A DNA stretch of 64,000 nt, taken from assembly GCF_025532145.1 (NCBI RefSeq), contig NZ_ARXS01000009.1, forward strand, positions 1 to 64,000, written 5' to 3'. The notes beneath the pieces are model-generated. The model saw only the letters and a program-made list of their open reading frames with translations. It did no database searches and had not been told where the DNA came from. The position numbers and the translations under genes were made by a program. Positions within the stretch are counted from its first letter, which is position 1, and every line of letters starts with the position of its first letter. Below, in pieces: positions 1 through 8,054 of this stretch. This DNA is from Alloalcanivorax balearicus MACL04 (lineage in GTDB: Bacteria; Pseudomonadota; Gammaproteobacteria; Pseudomonadales; Alcanivoracaceae).

Positions 1-21
1 CTCTAAACCGCGATGAACCAT

Positions 22-48
22 AAAAAAGCCCACCGCTATGCGGTGGGC
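22..48 (-). terminator. Rho-independent terminator for the small ORF at 67-210
   Basis: A perfect 9-bp stem (28-36 GCCCACCGC with 40-48) closes a 3-nt loop. On the minus strand it is followed by six T residues (A-run at 22-27). It lies 20 nt past the stop codon of the minus-strand ORF at 67-210 and would make that ORF a single-gene transcript. Confidence 0.8.
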
Positions 49-66
49 CAGAGCCCCCGATTGGCG

Positions 67-210
67 TCAGGCAGAGAAGACGACAGCGCTTTGGGAGAAG
101 GGCAAAGAAAGGGATGAGTCGGGTTCGTGGGCACGCGTGGAGGTGGTGGCGCCGAGCAGGTAGATCAGCGCGAATGCCAGCAGTAGTTTGTAAAGCAAGC
201 GGTCAGTCAT
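67..210 (-). CDS. Small secreted or membrane peptide, unknown function (47 aa)
   Basis: Not a family I recognise. The ATG at 208-210 is preceded on the minus strand by AGGGAGG about 7 nt upstream, a strong ribosome binding site, so I prefer it to a longer reading that starts at 273. The peptide has a short basic N-terminus, one hydrophobic stretch (about residues 5-22, LLYKLLLAFALIYLLG) and a plausible cleavage site after TRA, leaving a polar tail of about 20 residues rich in Ser. A clear terminator follows and a long structured leader precedes it, which supports a real, individually regulated short gene. It lacks the His-rich tail of CbtB-type cobalt transporter subunits. Function cannot be inferred from sequence. 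Confidence 0.55.
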   Translation of the reverse strand: MTDRLLYKLLLAFALIYLLGATTSTRAHEPDSSLSLPFSQSAVVFSA

Positions 211-480
211 GATATGAACCTCCCTGTGAGGCCTCCTTTTGGGAGGCCGGTAATGGGCTGCGCATGGGGGCATCGAACGGAACCGTCTTGCCGTTTCCAG
301 TGGATCCGGCCGGGTTCCTTCGAGACTGCTCCGGCGGGGGTAGTGCCGGCTCGGGAGTCGGTAAAAACTCCGGGACCTGCGTGGGAGCTCATCTGCTCCC
401 GTATCGCCCGTGCGCCATGTTCAGTCGGGTCTTGCTGCAACCTGTATCGCCCGATCCCTCGGGCCTCACCTCCGGTCTCT
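211..480 (-). promoter_or_regulatory. Structured GC-rich leader upstream of the small ORF
   Basis: This stretch holds no convincing gene. On the minus strand it forms a series of short hairpins: 383-388 with 395-400 (GGGAGC/GCTCCC), 354-358 with 367-371 (GGAGT/ACTCC), 331-335 with 345-349 (CCGGC/GCCGG), and 231-236 with 242-247 (GCCTCC/GGAGGC), the last just upstream of the ribosome binding site. Fragments recall cobalamin riboswitches (GGGAG, CTACCCCCGC, AGGAACCCGGCC, in that order) but core positions differ, so I do not assign a class. A cis-regulatory leader is an inference from structure, length and the isolated downstream gene. Confidence 0.35.
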
Positions 481-540
481 AACCGAAGGTTCTGCTCTTC
501 AAGCTACGCTTATGGAGGGATAAAGAAAAGAAAAAAGAAT

Positions 541-586
541 GAAAAATAATCACCGCCCCGATAGCCGGGTCGGGTCACCGGGGCGG
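541..586 (-). terminator. Terminator of the LysR gene
   Basis: Stem 553-560 (CCGCCCCG) pairs perfectly with 579-586. On the minus strand it is followed by the T-rich run complementary to 541-549. It lies just past the LysR stop codon. Confidence 0.7.
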
Positions 587-608
587 CGTGGGTATGTTAA
601 ACAGTCGC

Positions 609-1529
609 TCAGGCGCGTAGGCGTTCAGGATCTTCCCGGGGACGCAGCTGATTCTCGATGAACTGCACGAAAGCCCGGGTTTTCGCCGGTATTAATTGGC
701 GGCCACCGTAGATCACATAGAAACTGAGCCGGGGCATTTCGTAATCGGGCAGGACTTTGACCAATTCACCCCGACGTAAGTGTTCGGCGATGTCCCACTC
801 GCTTTTCAAGGCCAGTCCGTGGCCGTCCAGCAGCCACTGCTTGAGCTGTTCGCTGTTATCGGTGATCTTGTGCGGCGCCACCTTGATGGTGTGGGTGCCG
901 CCACGAGGGTCGCGCAGCACCCAGCGATCGCGGAAGGCGCCGTGGCAATCGAGTATCAGACAGTCGTGCTGATGCAGTTCCCGGGGATGGGCAGGTGCCG
1001 GCCGCCGTGCCAGATAGTCCGGCGCGGCGCACAGGCAACACGGGTGAGTGATCAGTCTGCGCGCCACCAGCGACTGATCGATGGGCTCACCGGGGGAGAT
1101 CACCACGTCCACGCCGGAGCGGAACAGATCTTCCGGTGCGTCGCCCAGTTGCAGCTGGATGGACACCTCCGGATAACGGGCGCTGAATTCCGATAGCAAC
1201 GGCGCCACCCGGTGACGCCCCAGCGCAATGGAGGAGACCACTTTCAGGGTGCCGGTGGGATGGTCCAGCCGCGACATCGGCTCACCGAGAATCGGGGTCA
1301 GTTCCGGCAGCATGTGATCGAGACTTTCGAACAGTTCACGACCATGCTCGGTAAGATGAAAGCCGCGGGCGCTGCGGGCCAGCAGGCGCAGCTTCATGTG
1401 CTGTTCCAGTTGCGTGAGATACTTGCTGATCGCCGCCGCGGACATACCGAGAACCCTGGAAGCTTCCGACAGGGTGCCGGCTTTCACCACGGCGAGAAAG
1501 AGGCTGAAGTCTGGCGTCCGTTTCATCAT
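609..1529 (-). CDS. LysR-family transcriptional regulator
   Basis: A 306-aa protein of normal LysR length. An N-terminal winged helix-turn-helix (about residues 15-60, with GTLSEASRVLGMSAAAISKY) is followed by a helical linker and a LysR substrate-binding domain (about residues 90-295). The ligand is unknown. It is of the CrgA/YafC-like subgroup in general look, with a proline-rich loop HPRELHQHDCLI before the conserved core. The ATG pair at 1524-1529 follows AAGGATAAGA, so the start could be either codon. It is transcribed divergently from the DUF192 gene, the classic arrangement for a LysR target, and the shared intergenic gap is AT-rich. A terminator follows. Family assignment is secure; the target is inference. 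Confidence 0.9.
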   Translation of the reverse strand: MMKRTPDFSLFLAVVKAGTLSEASRVLGMSAAAISKYLTQLEQHMKLRLLARSARGFHLTEHGRELFESLDHMLPELTPILGEPMSRLDHPTGTLKVVSSIALGRHRVAPLLSEFSARYPEVSIQLQLGDAPEDLFRSGVDVVISPGEPIDQSLVARRLITHPCCLCAAPDYLARRPAPAHPRELHQHDCLILDCHGAFRDRWVLRDPRGGTHTIKVAPHKITDNSEQLKQWLLDGHGLALKSEWDIAEHLRRGELVKVLPDYEMPRLSFYVIYGGRQLIPAKTRAFVQFIENQLRPREDPERLRA

Positions 1530-1619
1530 TCTTATCCTTCGTTCCGCACTTGTTTGTTGTTATGCGCGGAGGTGTGCCGACGGAGAAGCCTTTCTCCGCC
1601 TGGGGAGTCCTTGATGCAC

Positions 1620-1690
1620 ACCTCAGGAAAGCGAATTCAGTTGACTATATCACAAAACAACTTTTTGAATACAATTGTGCACATAAGTAA
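1620..1690. promoter_or_regulatory. AT-rich divergent promoter region between LysR and DUF192 genes
   Basis: Against the GC-rich background, 1636-1692 is AT-rich. It contains TTGACT at 1641-1646, a candidate TACAAT at 1670-1675 (spacing too long for a standard sigma-70 pair), and the dyad ACAATTGT at 1671-1678. A LysR operator and divergent promoters are plausible here; no exact promoter can be fixed. Confidence 0.35.
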
Positions 1691-1743
1691 TGAACCCGGC
1701 AATGAGGCGTTGCCACGTTAATAACCATGGGAGAATTAACGCG

Positions 1744-2259
1744 GTGAGAGCAAGGATTATCCTTCAATGGTTTTCGGTCGGGTCGCTGGCGGCCGGGGTG
1801 GCGGTGATGGCGTCTCCGGGGATGGCCGTGGAAGTGCCGCCGGGGCATACCATGCTGTGCGTGGACGGCGTGCCGCAGAGGATACTGGTGGAACTGGCGG
1901 ATACCGGTGAAGAGCGGGCCCGTGGTCTGATGGAGAGGGATAACCTGGGTGAGTTCAAAGGCATGTTGTTCCGGTTTGAACGGCCACAGCCGGCGGTTAA
2001 TGGATTCTGGATGTTCAATACACGCATTCCGCTGGATATTGCTTTCCTGGACCCGAGCGGTGAAATCCTGGCGATTCACACCATGGAACCCTGTACCCAC
2101 AGTGAGCCCTCCTCCTGTCCCGTGTACCGCCCGGGGGCCAGCTATTCAAGCGCTCTGGAAGTGAATGCTGGTTTTTTCGCCCGCCACGGCGTGACGCCGG
2201 GCAGCCGGGTCAGACCGGCCAATTACGACATAGAATGCGAGCCGGTGAAGGAGGAGTGA
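1744..2259 (+). CDS. DUF192 family secreted protein
   Basis: A 171-aa exported protein of the DUF192 family. I chose the GTG at 1744 because GGGAGA lies 9 nt upstream and it begins directly with a signal peptide (RARIILQWFSVGSLAAG, cleavage near AMAVE). The in-frame ATG at 1690 would add 18 residues ahead of that signal. The mature part shows the family core: ELADTGEERARGLMER, GMLFRFE, FWMFNTRIPLDIAFLD and the late V.PGSRV segment. Two extra cysteines sit in the EPCTHSEPSSCPVYRPG loop, a common variation. DUF192 proteins are small periplasmic beta-proteins of unknown biochemical role. It is divergent from the LysR regulator, which may control it. Confidence 0.8.
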   Translation: MRARIILQWFSVGSLAAGVAVMASPGMAVEVPPGHTMLCVDGVPQRILVELADTGEERARGLMERDNLGEFKGMLFRFERPQPAVNGFWMFNTRIPLDIAFLDPSGEILAIHTMEPCTHSEPSSCPVYRPGASYSSALEVNAGFFARHGVTPGSRVRPANYDIECEPVKEE

Positions 2260-2339
2260 ACGGAGTCGATCGCCAAGCGTCGCATTCCGCTCAAGGACCG
2301 GCTATGGTGAAGGGAAAGAAGAATCAAGCGAGCTGATCT

Positions 2340-3083
2340 ATGCAACCACGTCCCGCGGCCACCCTGGCCCTGCTTCGGGACGCCCGTGAGGGCCTCGAAG
2401 TACTTATGCTGCAGCGCACCCACAAAGCGGTGTTCATGCCCGGTTTCTATGTTTTTCCCGGTGGCGCGGTGGATCGCGCCGATTCCGATCCGGCGCTGAT
2501 GCCCCATCTGGACGGCATCGATGAGGACGCCGCCAACACATTGCTGAATCTGGAAGCGGGCGGTCTGGGCTATCTGGTGGCGGCGATTCGTGAGTGTTTC
2601 GAGGAAGCCGGTGTGTTGCTGGCTCGGCCCGCCGCCGCCGACTGGCCAGAACCACACCATCCGGTATTGGCCGATGACCGCGACGCGATAATGAACGGCG
2701 AACTGGACTGGCTCACTTTATGTCAGCGCCATGATTTGCGGGTGGCGCTGGAAAGTCTGGGCTATTTTGACCATTGGGTGACTCCGCCGGGGCCGCCGCG
2801 CCGCTTCGATACCCGTTTCTTTGTCGCCGAGGCGCCGCCGTTCCAGCAGCCCCGCCATGATGGCCAGGAAACCATCGACCACTGCTGGGTCAATCCCCGT
2901 CTGGCGTTGGAATACCATGGCGGCGGCGAGCGCCAGTTCGCTACTCCGACGTTGAGTGTGTTGCGTCGTCTCGGTCAGTTCGATTCAGTGACAGCGGTGA
3001 TGGAATACGCCAGCGTTCATCGCCCACGGCGAATGGCGCCGCTGAGCGAGGAAGACGCCGCCGAGCGCTTCGCCTCGCCGTGA
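2340..3083 (+). CDS. NUDIX hydrolase
   Basis: A 247-aa NUDIX protein. The NUDIX box is split by an insertion: VFPGGAVDRAD (about residues 38-48) is separated by some 35 residues from AIRECFEEAGVLLA (about 81-94), which carries the metal-binding REXXEE core. This split form is typical of the NUDT19/COG0494 subgroup, whose members act on CoA derivatives and related diphosphates; substrate here is unknown. The ribosome binding site is weak (GAAG about 20 nt upstream), so the start is moderately certain. It is followed 27 nt later by a REPIN-like hairpin that separates it from the convergent aguB. Confidence 0.85.
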   Translation: MQPRPAATLALLRDAREGLEVLMLQRTHKAVFMPGFYVFPGGAVDRADSDPALMPHLDGIDEDAANTLLNLEAGGLGYLVAAIRECFEEAGVLLARPAAADWPEPHHPVLADDRDAIMNGELDWLTLCQRHDLRVALESLGYFDHWVTPPGPPRRFDTRFFVAEAPPFQQPRHDGQETIDHCWVNPRLALEYHGGGERQFATPTLSVLRRLGQFDSVTAVMEYASVHRPRRMAPLSEEDAAERFASP

Positions 3084-3109
3084 AGGGGGAACATGCACAC
3101 TGTTCTTTA

Positions 3110-3190
3110 GCCGCTGTAGGAGCTTGCCTGCAAGCGTATATATTCTCCGACGGTGGAAGAATTCGCTTGCAGGCAAGCTCCTACAGCGGC
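3110..3190. repeat. REPIN-like inverted repeat, copy 1
   Basis: Perfect 27-bp arms (3110-3136 and 3164-3190) beginning GCCGCTGTAGGAGCTTGCC, around a 27-nt centre. It is the GTAGGAGC variant of the family found nine times in the window. It sits between the convergent NUDIX and aguB genes and could terminate both transcripts. Confidence 0.85.
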
Positions 3191-3224
3191 CTGGTGTCGG
3201 CGGATTGCCGGATCGCGACGTTAT

Positions 3225-4118
3225 TCAGTCCCGGTAGCGTTTGCTGAGATCGCCGTAGGCGTCCACGCGGCGGTCGCGCAGGTACGGCCAGATGCGTCGC
3301 ACCGCCTCGCTGCGGCGGGTATCCACGTCGACCACCAGCACGGTCTCCTCGTCGCTGCCGGCCCGGGCCAGGAATTCACCCTGCGGACCGCAGACGAAGC
3401 TGTTACCCCAGAACTGAATGCCATCGTCACCGTGCGGGCTGGTCTCGAATCCGGTGCGGTTGGCCACCAGCACCGGCAGACCATTGGCGACGCCATGGGC
3501 CCGCTGCACGGTGATCCAGGCGTCCAGTTGGCGCTGCTGCTCCGCGTCGTCGTCGTTGCGGTCCCAGCCGATGGCGGTGGGGTAGAGCAGCAGCTCGGCG
3601 CCGGACAGTGCCATCAGCCGGGCCGCTTCCGGATACCACTGGTCCCAGCACACCAGCACGCCCAGCTTGCCGACGCTGGTCTGAATCGGCGTGAAACCGG
3701 AGTGGCCGTCATTGAAAGTGGCATCGCCGGGGGTGAAGTAGAATTTCTCGTAAAAGCCAGGGTCGTCGGGAATGTGCATCTTGCGATAAATGCCCGCCAG
3801 GGTGCCGTCCCGCTCCAGCACCACCGCCGTGTTGTGGTAGAGGCCGGCGGCGCGTTTTTCAAACAGACTGCCGACGATGACGATGTTCAGTTCCCGGGCC
3901 AGAGCGCCGAGCCGTTCAGTGCTGGGGCCGGGGATTGGTTCGGCCAGGTCGAACACCGAGGTGTCCTCGGTCTGGCAGAAATAGAGGCTGCGGTGCAGCT
4001 CCTGCAGCAGCACCAGTTCGGCCCCTTCGGCGGCGGCCTGACGCACCAGATCCAGGGACCGGTTCAGGTTGGCTTCCAGGTCGTTGCCGTTGCTTTGTTG
4101 AACGATGGCTATCCGCAT
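3225..4118 (-). CDS. aguB: N-carbamoylputrescine amidase
   Basis: A 297-aa nitrilase-superfamily amidase that converts N-carbamoylputrescine to putrescine, CO2 and ammonia, the second step of the agmatine route. The catalytic triad is visible: E40 in LVLLQELHRS, K113 in IYRKMHIPDDP and C157 in LGVLVCWDQWYPE. The PDDPGFYEKFYFTPGD segment and the late RRSEAVRRIWPYLRDRR tail are typical of AguB rather than other nitrilases. The start ATG (4116-4118) is one base from the stop codon of aguA, so the pair is almost certainly an operon. Length fits the family (about 290 aa). Confidence 0.93.
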   Translation of the reverse strand: MRIAIVQQSNGNDLEANLNRSLDLVRQAAAEGAELVLLQELHRSLYFCQTEDTSVFDLAEPIPGPSTERLGALARELNIVIVGSLFEKRAAGLYHNTAVVLERDGTLAGIYRKMHIPDDPGFYEKFYFTPGDATFNDGHSGFTPIQTSVGKLGVLVCWDQWYPEAARLMALSGAELLLYPTAIGWDRNDDDAEQQRQLDAWITVQRAHGVANGLPVLVANRTGFETSPHGDDGIQFWGNSFVCGPQGEFLARAGSDEETVLVVDVDTRRSEAVRRIWPYLRDRRVDAYGDLSKRYRD

Positions 4119-4119
4119 G

Positions 4120-5133
4120 TCAGTCCTCCAGCACGCCTTCCGGTAATTGCATGGTAACGCAATGCAGGCTGCCGCCCTGTTCGATCAGGGCGCGGCAGGG
4201 AATGCCGATCACCGGCCGGCTGCCCGCCACCTGTTGCAGCGCTTCCAGCGCCGCTTCATCAGTGGGGCACTGATAGGTCGGCATGAGGATGGCCTGGTTG
4301 GTGATCAGGAAGTTGGCATAGGTGGCGGGTAACCGCTCGCGGTCGTCATTGTACTGTGACGACACCATCGGCAACGGTGCCAGCGTCAAACCATTCTGTT
4401 CGGCCAGCACCTGCAGTTCCCGTTCCATGGCCGCCAGGGCGGGGTAGTGGCTGTCGCTCTCGTCCCGGCATTGCACATAGGCGATGGTGGTGGGATTGAC
4501 GAAGCGGGCCAGTGTATCCACGTGGGCGTCGGTGTCGTCGCCTTCGAGATGGCCGTGCTCCAGCCACCAGATGCGTTCCACGCCGAGATGCTCACGCAGC
4601 GCCGCTTCCAGGGCCTGGTCGTCCAGATCCGGATTACGATTGGGGTGGCCCAGGCAATGACGGGTGGTGAGCAGCGTGCCCTGGCCATCGGTGTCGATGG
4701 AGCCGCCTTCCAGAACCAGCTCGACACCCTCCACGGGAACCCGCCAGGGCAGACGGCGATTGAGGGCGTTGTCGCGCTCCGCCGGGAATTTGCCGCCCCA
4801 GCCGTTGAAGCGGAAATCCAACAGCCGCAAGTCGCCGTCGTCGGCCACCGCGATGGGACCAAAATCCCGCGCCCAGGTGTCGTCATAGTCAGCGTGCATC
4901 ACCCGCAGCCGCGCCAGGTTGGCACCGGCGGCGCCCAGACACTCCCGGGCGCGGGCTTCCACCGCCGTGTCGCGACACAGCAGGAGTACGTTTTCATGGC
5001 CGAGGATAGCGCCGATCAGGGCGGTGAAGCTCTGTTCGGCGTCATCCAACAGCCCGGCCCAGTCGGTCTCGGCGTCCGGCCAGGCCAGGAGTACGCCCCA
5101 TTGAGGATGCCATTCGGGAAGCAGGCGGCGCAT
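4120..5133 (-). CDS. aguA: Agmatine deiminase
   Basis: Agmatine deiminase of the peptidyl-arginine deiminase superfamily, making N-carbamoylputrescine and ammonia from agmatine. Visible motifs are PEWHPQWGVLLAWP at the N-terminus, MHADYDDTWARDFGPIAV, FNGWGGKF, LEGGSIDTDGQGTLL, HGHLEGDDTDAHVDT and the C-terminal GGSLHCVTMQLP, which carries the catalytic Cys. I start at the ATG at 5131-5133 (337 aa), which puts MRRLLPEWHPQ at the N-terminus as in the family; an upstream TTG at 5193 would add 20 residues with no clear ribosome site. It is followed one base later by aguB. Together they give putrescine from arginine-derived agmatine. Confidence 0.93.
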   Translation of the reverse strand: MRRLLPEWHPQWGVLLAWPDAETDWAGLLDDAEQSFTALIGAILGHENVLLLCRDTAVEARARECLGAAGANLARLRVMHADYDDTWARDFGPIAVADDGDLRLLDFRFNGWGGKFPAERDNALNRRLPWRVPVEGVELVLEGGSIDTDGQGTLLTTRHCLGHPNRNPDLDDQALEAALREHLGVERIWWLEHGHLEGDDTDAHVDTLARFVNPTTIAYVQCRDESDSHYPALAAMERELQVLAEQNGLTLAPLPMVSSQYNDDRERLPATYANFLITNQAILMPTYQCPTDEAALEALQQVAGSRPVIGIPCRALIEQGGSLHCVTMQLPEGVLED

Positions 5134-5221
5134 GATGTCGGGTTCCAAAAAGGGATGGCCCGCGATTGTGGTATCGCCCGAAGGCGCCGTCAACTGGCCC
5201 CGATGCCGGGCATCGACGGTT

Positions 5222-5737
5222 TTACTGGCGTGCCGCGTCGCCGCCCTGATCCGTGGCCGGGCGGTCGTCTATGACAATGCGTCCGGTGACCGGGTCGAAG
5301 CGGAATTGGCCGTCGTCACCGCCGTCCTCCGCCTTGCTGGCGGTATTGTCGCGCGGTGCCGTCGACGGGGTGTTGCTGTCCTGCGCGGGCGTGGGAGCCA
5401 CGGGCGCGGGAGAGGATTCCGCGTTGCCGGCGGCGTCGCCGGAATCCATGTCTTCGGTGTCGTCGACCCCATCGCGATCGGCCGGCTTGGCGATGTCCGC
5501 TGCTTCGCTCAATGGCCGGGTGACGCTGTGCAGTACCGCCTGATTCTCGAAGTACACGGTATAGTCCGGATAGACCCAGCGGCTGATCGGTGGCTGGCCC
5601 ACCGGCCCCTTGGTTTCCTCCGGAGCGCCGAACTGCGCGCGTACCTGGGTCTGGGTCATGCCACGCTGTGGCGCCTCCCCGGCCTGCACAAGGCCGTTCC
5701 CCGCCAGCGCCAGCAGCGCCACGACGATTCTTATCAT
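5222..5737 (-). CDS. Small secreted protein with BamE-like segment, unknown function
   Basis: A 171-aa exported protein. The ATG at 5735-5737 follows GGGGGAC at good spacing and begins with a signal peptide (IRIVVALLALAGNGLVQAGEA), so the longer reading from 5833 is rejected. After the signal comes a short domain QRGMTQTQVRAQFGAPEETK...RWVYPDYTVYFENQAVLHSV, which has the layout of the SmpA/BamE-type repeat (G-M-x-x-x-V-x-x-x-F-G-x-P). The rest is a low-complexity Asp/Ala/Pro/Thr-rich region, ending in DGQFRFDPVTGRIVIDD. Possibly a periplasmic accessory protein; no function is assigned. Confidence 0.7.
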   Translation of the reverse strand: MIRIVVALLALAGNGLVQAGEAPQRGMTQTQVRAQFGAPEETKGPVGQPPISRWVYPDYTVYFENQAVLHSVTRPLSEAADIAKPADRDGVDDTEDMDSGDAAGNAESSPAPVAPTPAQDSNTPSTAPRDNTASKAEDGGDDGQFRFDPVTGRIVIDDRPATDQGGDAARQ

Positions 5738-5924
5738 GGTGTGTCCCCCAACAACATAAAAGGAATCCGGGCTGGCGACAGAGGCCGCCGGATCAATAAA
5801 AACGTGGATCATTGAATCAATTGTGATTTGCATGGTCGAGGATACTGGTCACAAAGCGAGTTGAGGTGATCCGACCAGGGGACGGAACCGAAAGCAGTTT
5901 CGTCATATCGGCAATAGTGCTTAA

Positions 5925-7169
5925 ATGCGCGCCATGTTTCGACCATTCTCTCTCTATGTCGGCCTGCGTTACACCGGTGCCCGGGCCCGCAACAGTTTTA
6001 TTTCCGTTATCACGCTGATTTCGGCCCTGGGGCTGATGTTGGGGGTGGCGGTATTGATCACCGTGCTGTCGGTGATGAACGGTTTTGACCGGGAATTGCA
6101 GACCCGCATCCTCGGCATGGTGACGCACCTGTCGGTATACGGCCGCGAGCCGGTCAATGACTGGCAGCAGCTGGCGGATCAGATCGAAGGCTACCCAGGG
6201 GTGGAGGCCGTGGCCCCGTTCCGGCAGTTGGAAGGCATGTTGACCTTTGACGGTAACGTGGCCGGGGCTCTGATTTCCGGGATCGAGCCGGAGGCGGAAC
6301 GGCAGGTGTCGATCGTCGGTGACATGATGTGGGAAGGGGATTTCGATGCCCTGCGGTCCGGTAGTTTCGGCGTGGTGCTGGGCTACGGCGTGGCCCGCAA
6401 GCTGGATGCGGAACTGGGCGATAAAGTCACCCTGGTGCTGCCCGAGGCGACGGTGTCGCCGGCGGGCGTGATGCCGCGTTTCAAACGGTTCACCGTGGTG
6501 GGCATTTTCCGCGCCCGCGCCGAGGTGGACTCACTCTACGCCTACATCAACGTGGAAGACGCCGCCCGCCTGGCGAGACAACCGGGCACCGCGGAAGGGG
6601 TGCATTTGCGGCTCAATGATTTGTTCGCCGCCCCTCAGGTGGGCTGGGAGCTGCAGCAGAGTCTCGGTTACGGCTACTACACCAGCGACTGGACCCGTAC
6701 CCACGGCAACCTGTTCCAGGCCATCAAGATGGAAAAAACCATGATGACGCTGTTGCTCAGCTTCATCGTCGCGGTGGCCGCCTTCAACATCATTTCCAGC
6801 CAGGTGATGCTGGTCACCGAGAAGCGCGGCAATATCGCGGTGATGCGCACGCTGGGCGCGTCCCCCGGTGCGATCATGCGAATCTTCATGGTGCAGGGCA
6901 CGGTGGTGGGCATGGTCGGCACCTTGCTGGGCACGGCATTGGGGATTTTGCTGGCGGATAACGTCAGCACTCTGGCGCAATGGATCGAGCGCACTTTCAA
7001 TACCCATTTGTTTGACGCCTATTTCGTCAACTACCTGCCGTCCGAATTGCAGTGGAGCGATGTCGGCATCATCGTCGCTATCGCCTTGCTGATCAGCTTC
7101 TCGGCCACTTTGTATCCGTCCTGGCGCGCCAGTCGGGTCCATCCGGCGGAGGCATTGCGCTATGAATGA
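5925..7169 (+). CDS. lolC: Lipoprotein-releasing ABC transporter permease
   Basis: A 414-aa LolC/LolE family permease of the LolCDE complex, which extracts outer-membrane lipoproteins from the inner membrane and passes them to LolA. It has a first membrane segment at about residues 27-50 (ISVITLISALGLMLGVAVLI), a large periplasmic MacB-type domain at about 50-265, and three C-terminal segments of the FtsX domain (about 275-295, 320-345, 380-400) with the typical EKRGNIAVMRTLGASPGAIMRIF stretch interrupted only by family variation. The start could be 5925 or the ATG at 5934. lolD overlaps its 3' end by 8 nt. No second permease (lolE) follows, so it may act as a homodimer (LolF-like) or pair with a gene elsewhere. 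Confidence 0.9.
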   Translation: MRAMFRPFSLYVGLRYTGARARNSFISVITLISALGLMLGVAVLITVLSVMNGFDRELQTRILGMVTHLSVYGREPVNDWQQLADQIEGYPGVEAVAPFRQLEGMLTFDGNVAGALISGIEPEAERQVSIVGDMMWEGDFDALRSGSFGVVLGYGVARKLDAELGDKVTLVLPEATVSPAGVMPRFKRFTVVGIFRARAEVDSLYAYINVEDAARLARQPGTAEGVHLRLNDLFAAPQVGWELQQSLGYGYYTSDWTRTHGNLFQAIKMEKTMMTLLLSFIVAVAAFNIISSQVMLVTEKRGNIAVMRTLGASPGAIMRIFMVQGTVVGMVGTLLGTALGILLADNVSTLAQWIERTFNTHLFDAYFVNYLPSELQWSDVGIIVAIALLISFSATLYPSWRASRVHPAEALRYE

Positions 7170-7845
7170 TACCGTGCTGCACGCCCGTGGGCTGATCAAG
7201 AGCTATCAGGAAGGCCATGGCGAATTGCAGGTGCTCAGTGGTGTGGAGTTGCATGTACGGCGCGGGGATATGGCGGCCATCATCGGTGCCTCCGGTTCCG
7301 GCAAGTCCACTTTGTTGAACCTGCTCGGCGGGCTGGATGTCCCGACCCGCGGCAGCGTTACCATCGGCGGTCAGCCGCTGGCGGGGATGAACGAGCGGGC
7401 GCTGGGGCAGATACGGAACCGTTATCTCGGCTTCGTCTACCAGTTCCATCATTTGCTGCCGGAGTTTACCGCTCTGGAGAATGTGGCCATGCCGCTGCTG
7501 ATTCGGGGTGAGCTGCCCAAACACGCCTCTGAACGGGCCGAACGGATATTGTCCCGGGTGGGCTTGGGCGAGCGCCTCCAGCACAAGCCCTCCATGCTCA
7601 GCGGCGGCGAGCGCCAGCGGGTGGCGATCGCCCGGGCACTGGTGACCGACCCGGCGCTGGTGATGGCGGATGAGCCCACCGGTAATCTGGACGAGCGCAC
7701 CGCCGCTCAGGTCCAGGATCTGATGCTGGAACTCAATCAGACGTTGGGAACGGCTTTCCTGCTGGTGACCCACGCGCCGGAGTTCGCCCGCCGTTGTCAC
7801 ACCCGCCATGAACTGCACGACGGTCTGCTCAGGCCGTTGGATTAA
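7162..7845 (+). CDS. lolD: Lipoprotein-releasing ABC transporter ATPase
   Basis: A 227-aa ATPase of the LolD/MacB family. Walker A is GASGSGKST (residues 42-50), the signature is LSGGERQRVAIARAL, and Walker B is ALVMADEPTGNLDE, the last typical of LolD. It hydrolyses ATP to power lipoprotein release by the permease encoded just upstream, whose 3' end it overlaps by 8 nt (translational coupling). Length matches the family. The gene is followed by a hairpin and a REPIN-like element before the convergent betT. Confidence 0.95.
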   Translation: MNDTVLHARGLIKSYQEGHGELQVLSGVELHVRRGDMAAIIGASGSGKSTLLNLLGGLDVPTRGSVTIGGQPLAGMNERALGQIRNRYLGFVYQFHHLLPEFTALENVAMPLLIRGELPKHASERAERILSRVGLGERLQHKPSMLSGGERQRVAIARALVTDPALVMADEPTGNLDERTAAQVQDLMLELNQTLGTAFLLVTHAPEFARRCHTRHELHDGLLRPLD

Positions 7846-7856
7846 GGTTTTTCGAG

Positions 7857-7900
7857 ATAAAAAACGTCACAGGCCATCCCACGGTTGTGGAATGGCCTGT
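7857..7900 (-). terminator. Terminator between lolD and betT
   Basis: A 14-bp stem with one G-U pair (7869-7882 with 7887-7900, ACAGGCCATCCCAC outward) closes a 4-nt loop. A run of A at 7859-7864 makes it a canonical terminator on the minus strand, for betT; on the plus strand it lacks a T tract. Confidence 0.7.
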
Positions 7901-7932
7901 CTGCGTGCTGTTCGCTGCTAAACCCCGGGCTA

Positions 7933-8019
7933 CGAAGCCGCTGTGGGAGCTTGCCTGCAAGCGAATTGTGCTATCAGGCCCCGAGATTCGCTTGCAGGCA
8001 AGCTCCCACAGCGGCTTCG
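7933..8019. repeat. REPIN-like inverted repeat, copy 2
   Basis: Perfect 34-bp arms (7933-7966 and 7986-8019) starting CGAAGCCGCTGTGGGAGC, with a 19-nt centre. It is the longest intact copy in the window, between the convergent lolD and betT genes. Confidence 0.9.
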
Positions 8020-8054
8020 TGCCAGGGTTTAATCGAAGCGCTCGATTCGCCGCC

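Noticed and set aside
211-480. A cobalamin riboswitch
   Set aside because: Some segments are in the right order, but the conserved core positions and stem pairings do not line up well enough, and the downstream peptide has no known cobalt or cobalamin role. It is reported only as a structured leader.
214-549. A 111-codon open frame on the plus strand
   Set aside because: It lies in the structured leader region, has no convincing ribosome site and ends in a Lys-rich low-complexity tail.
1641-1675. A sigma-70 promoter TTGACT/TACAAT for the DUF192 gene
   Set aside because: The spacer is 23 nt, too long for a functional pair.
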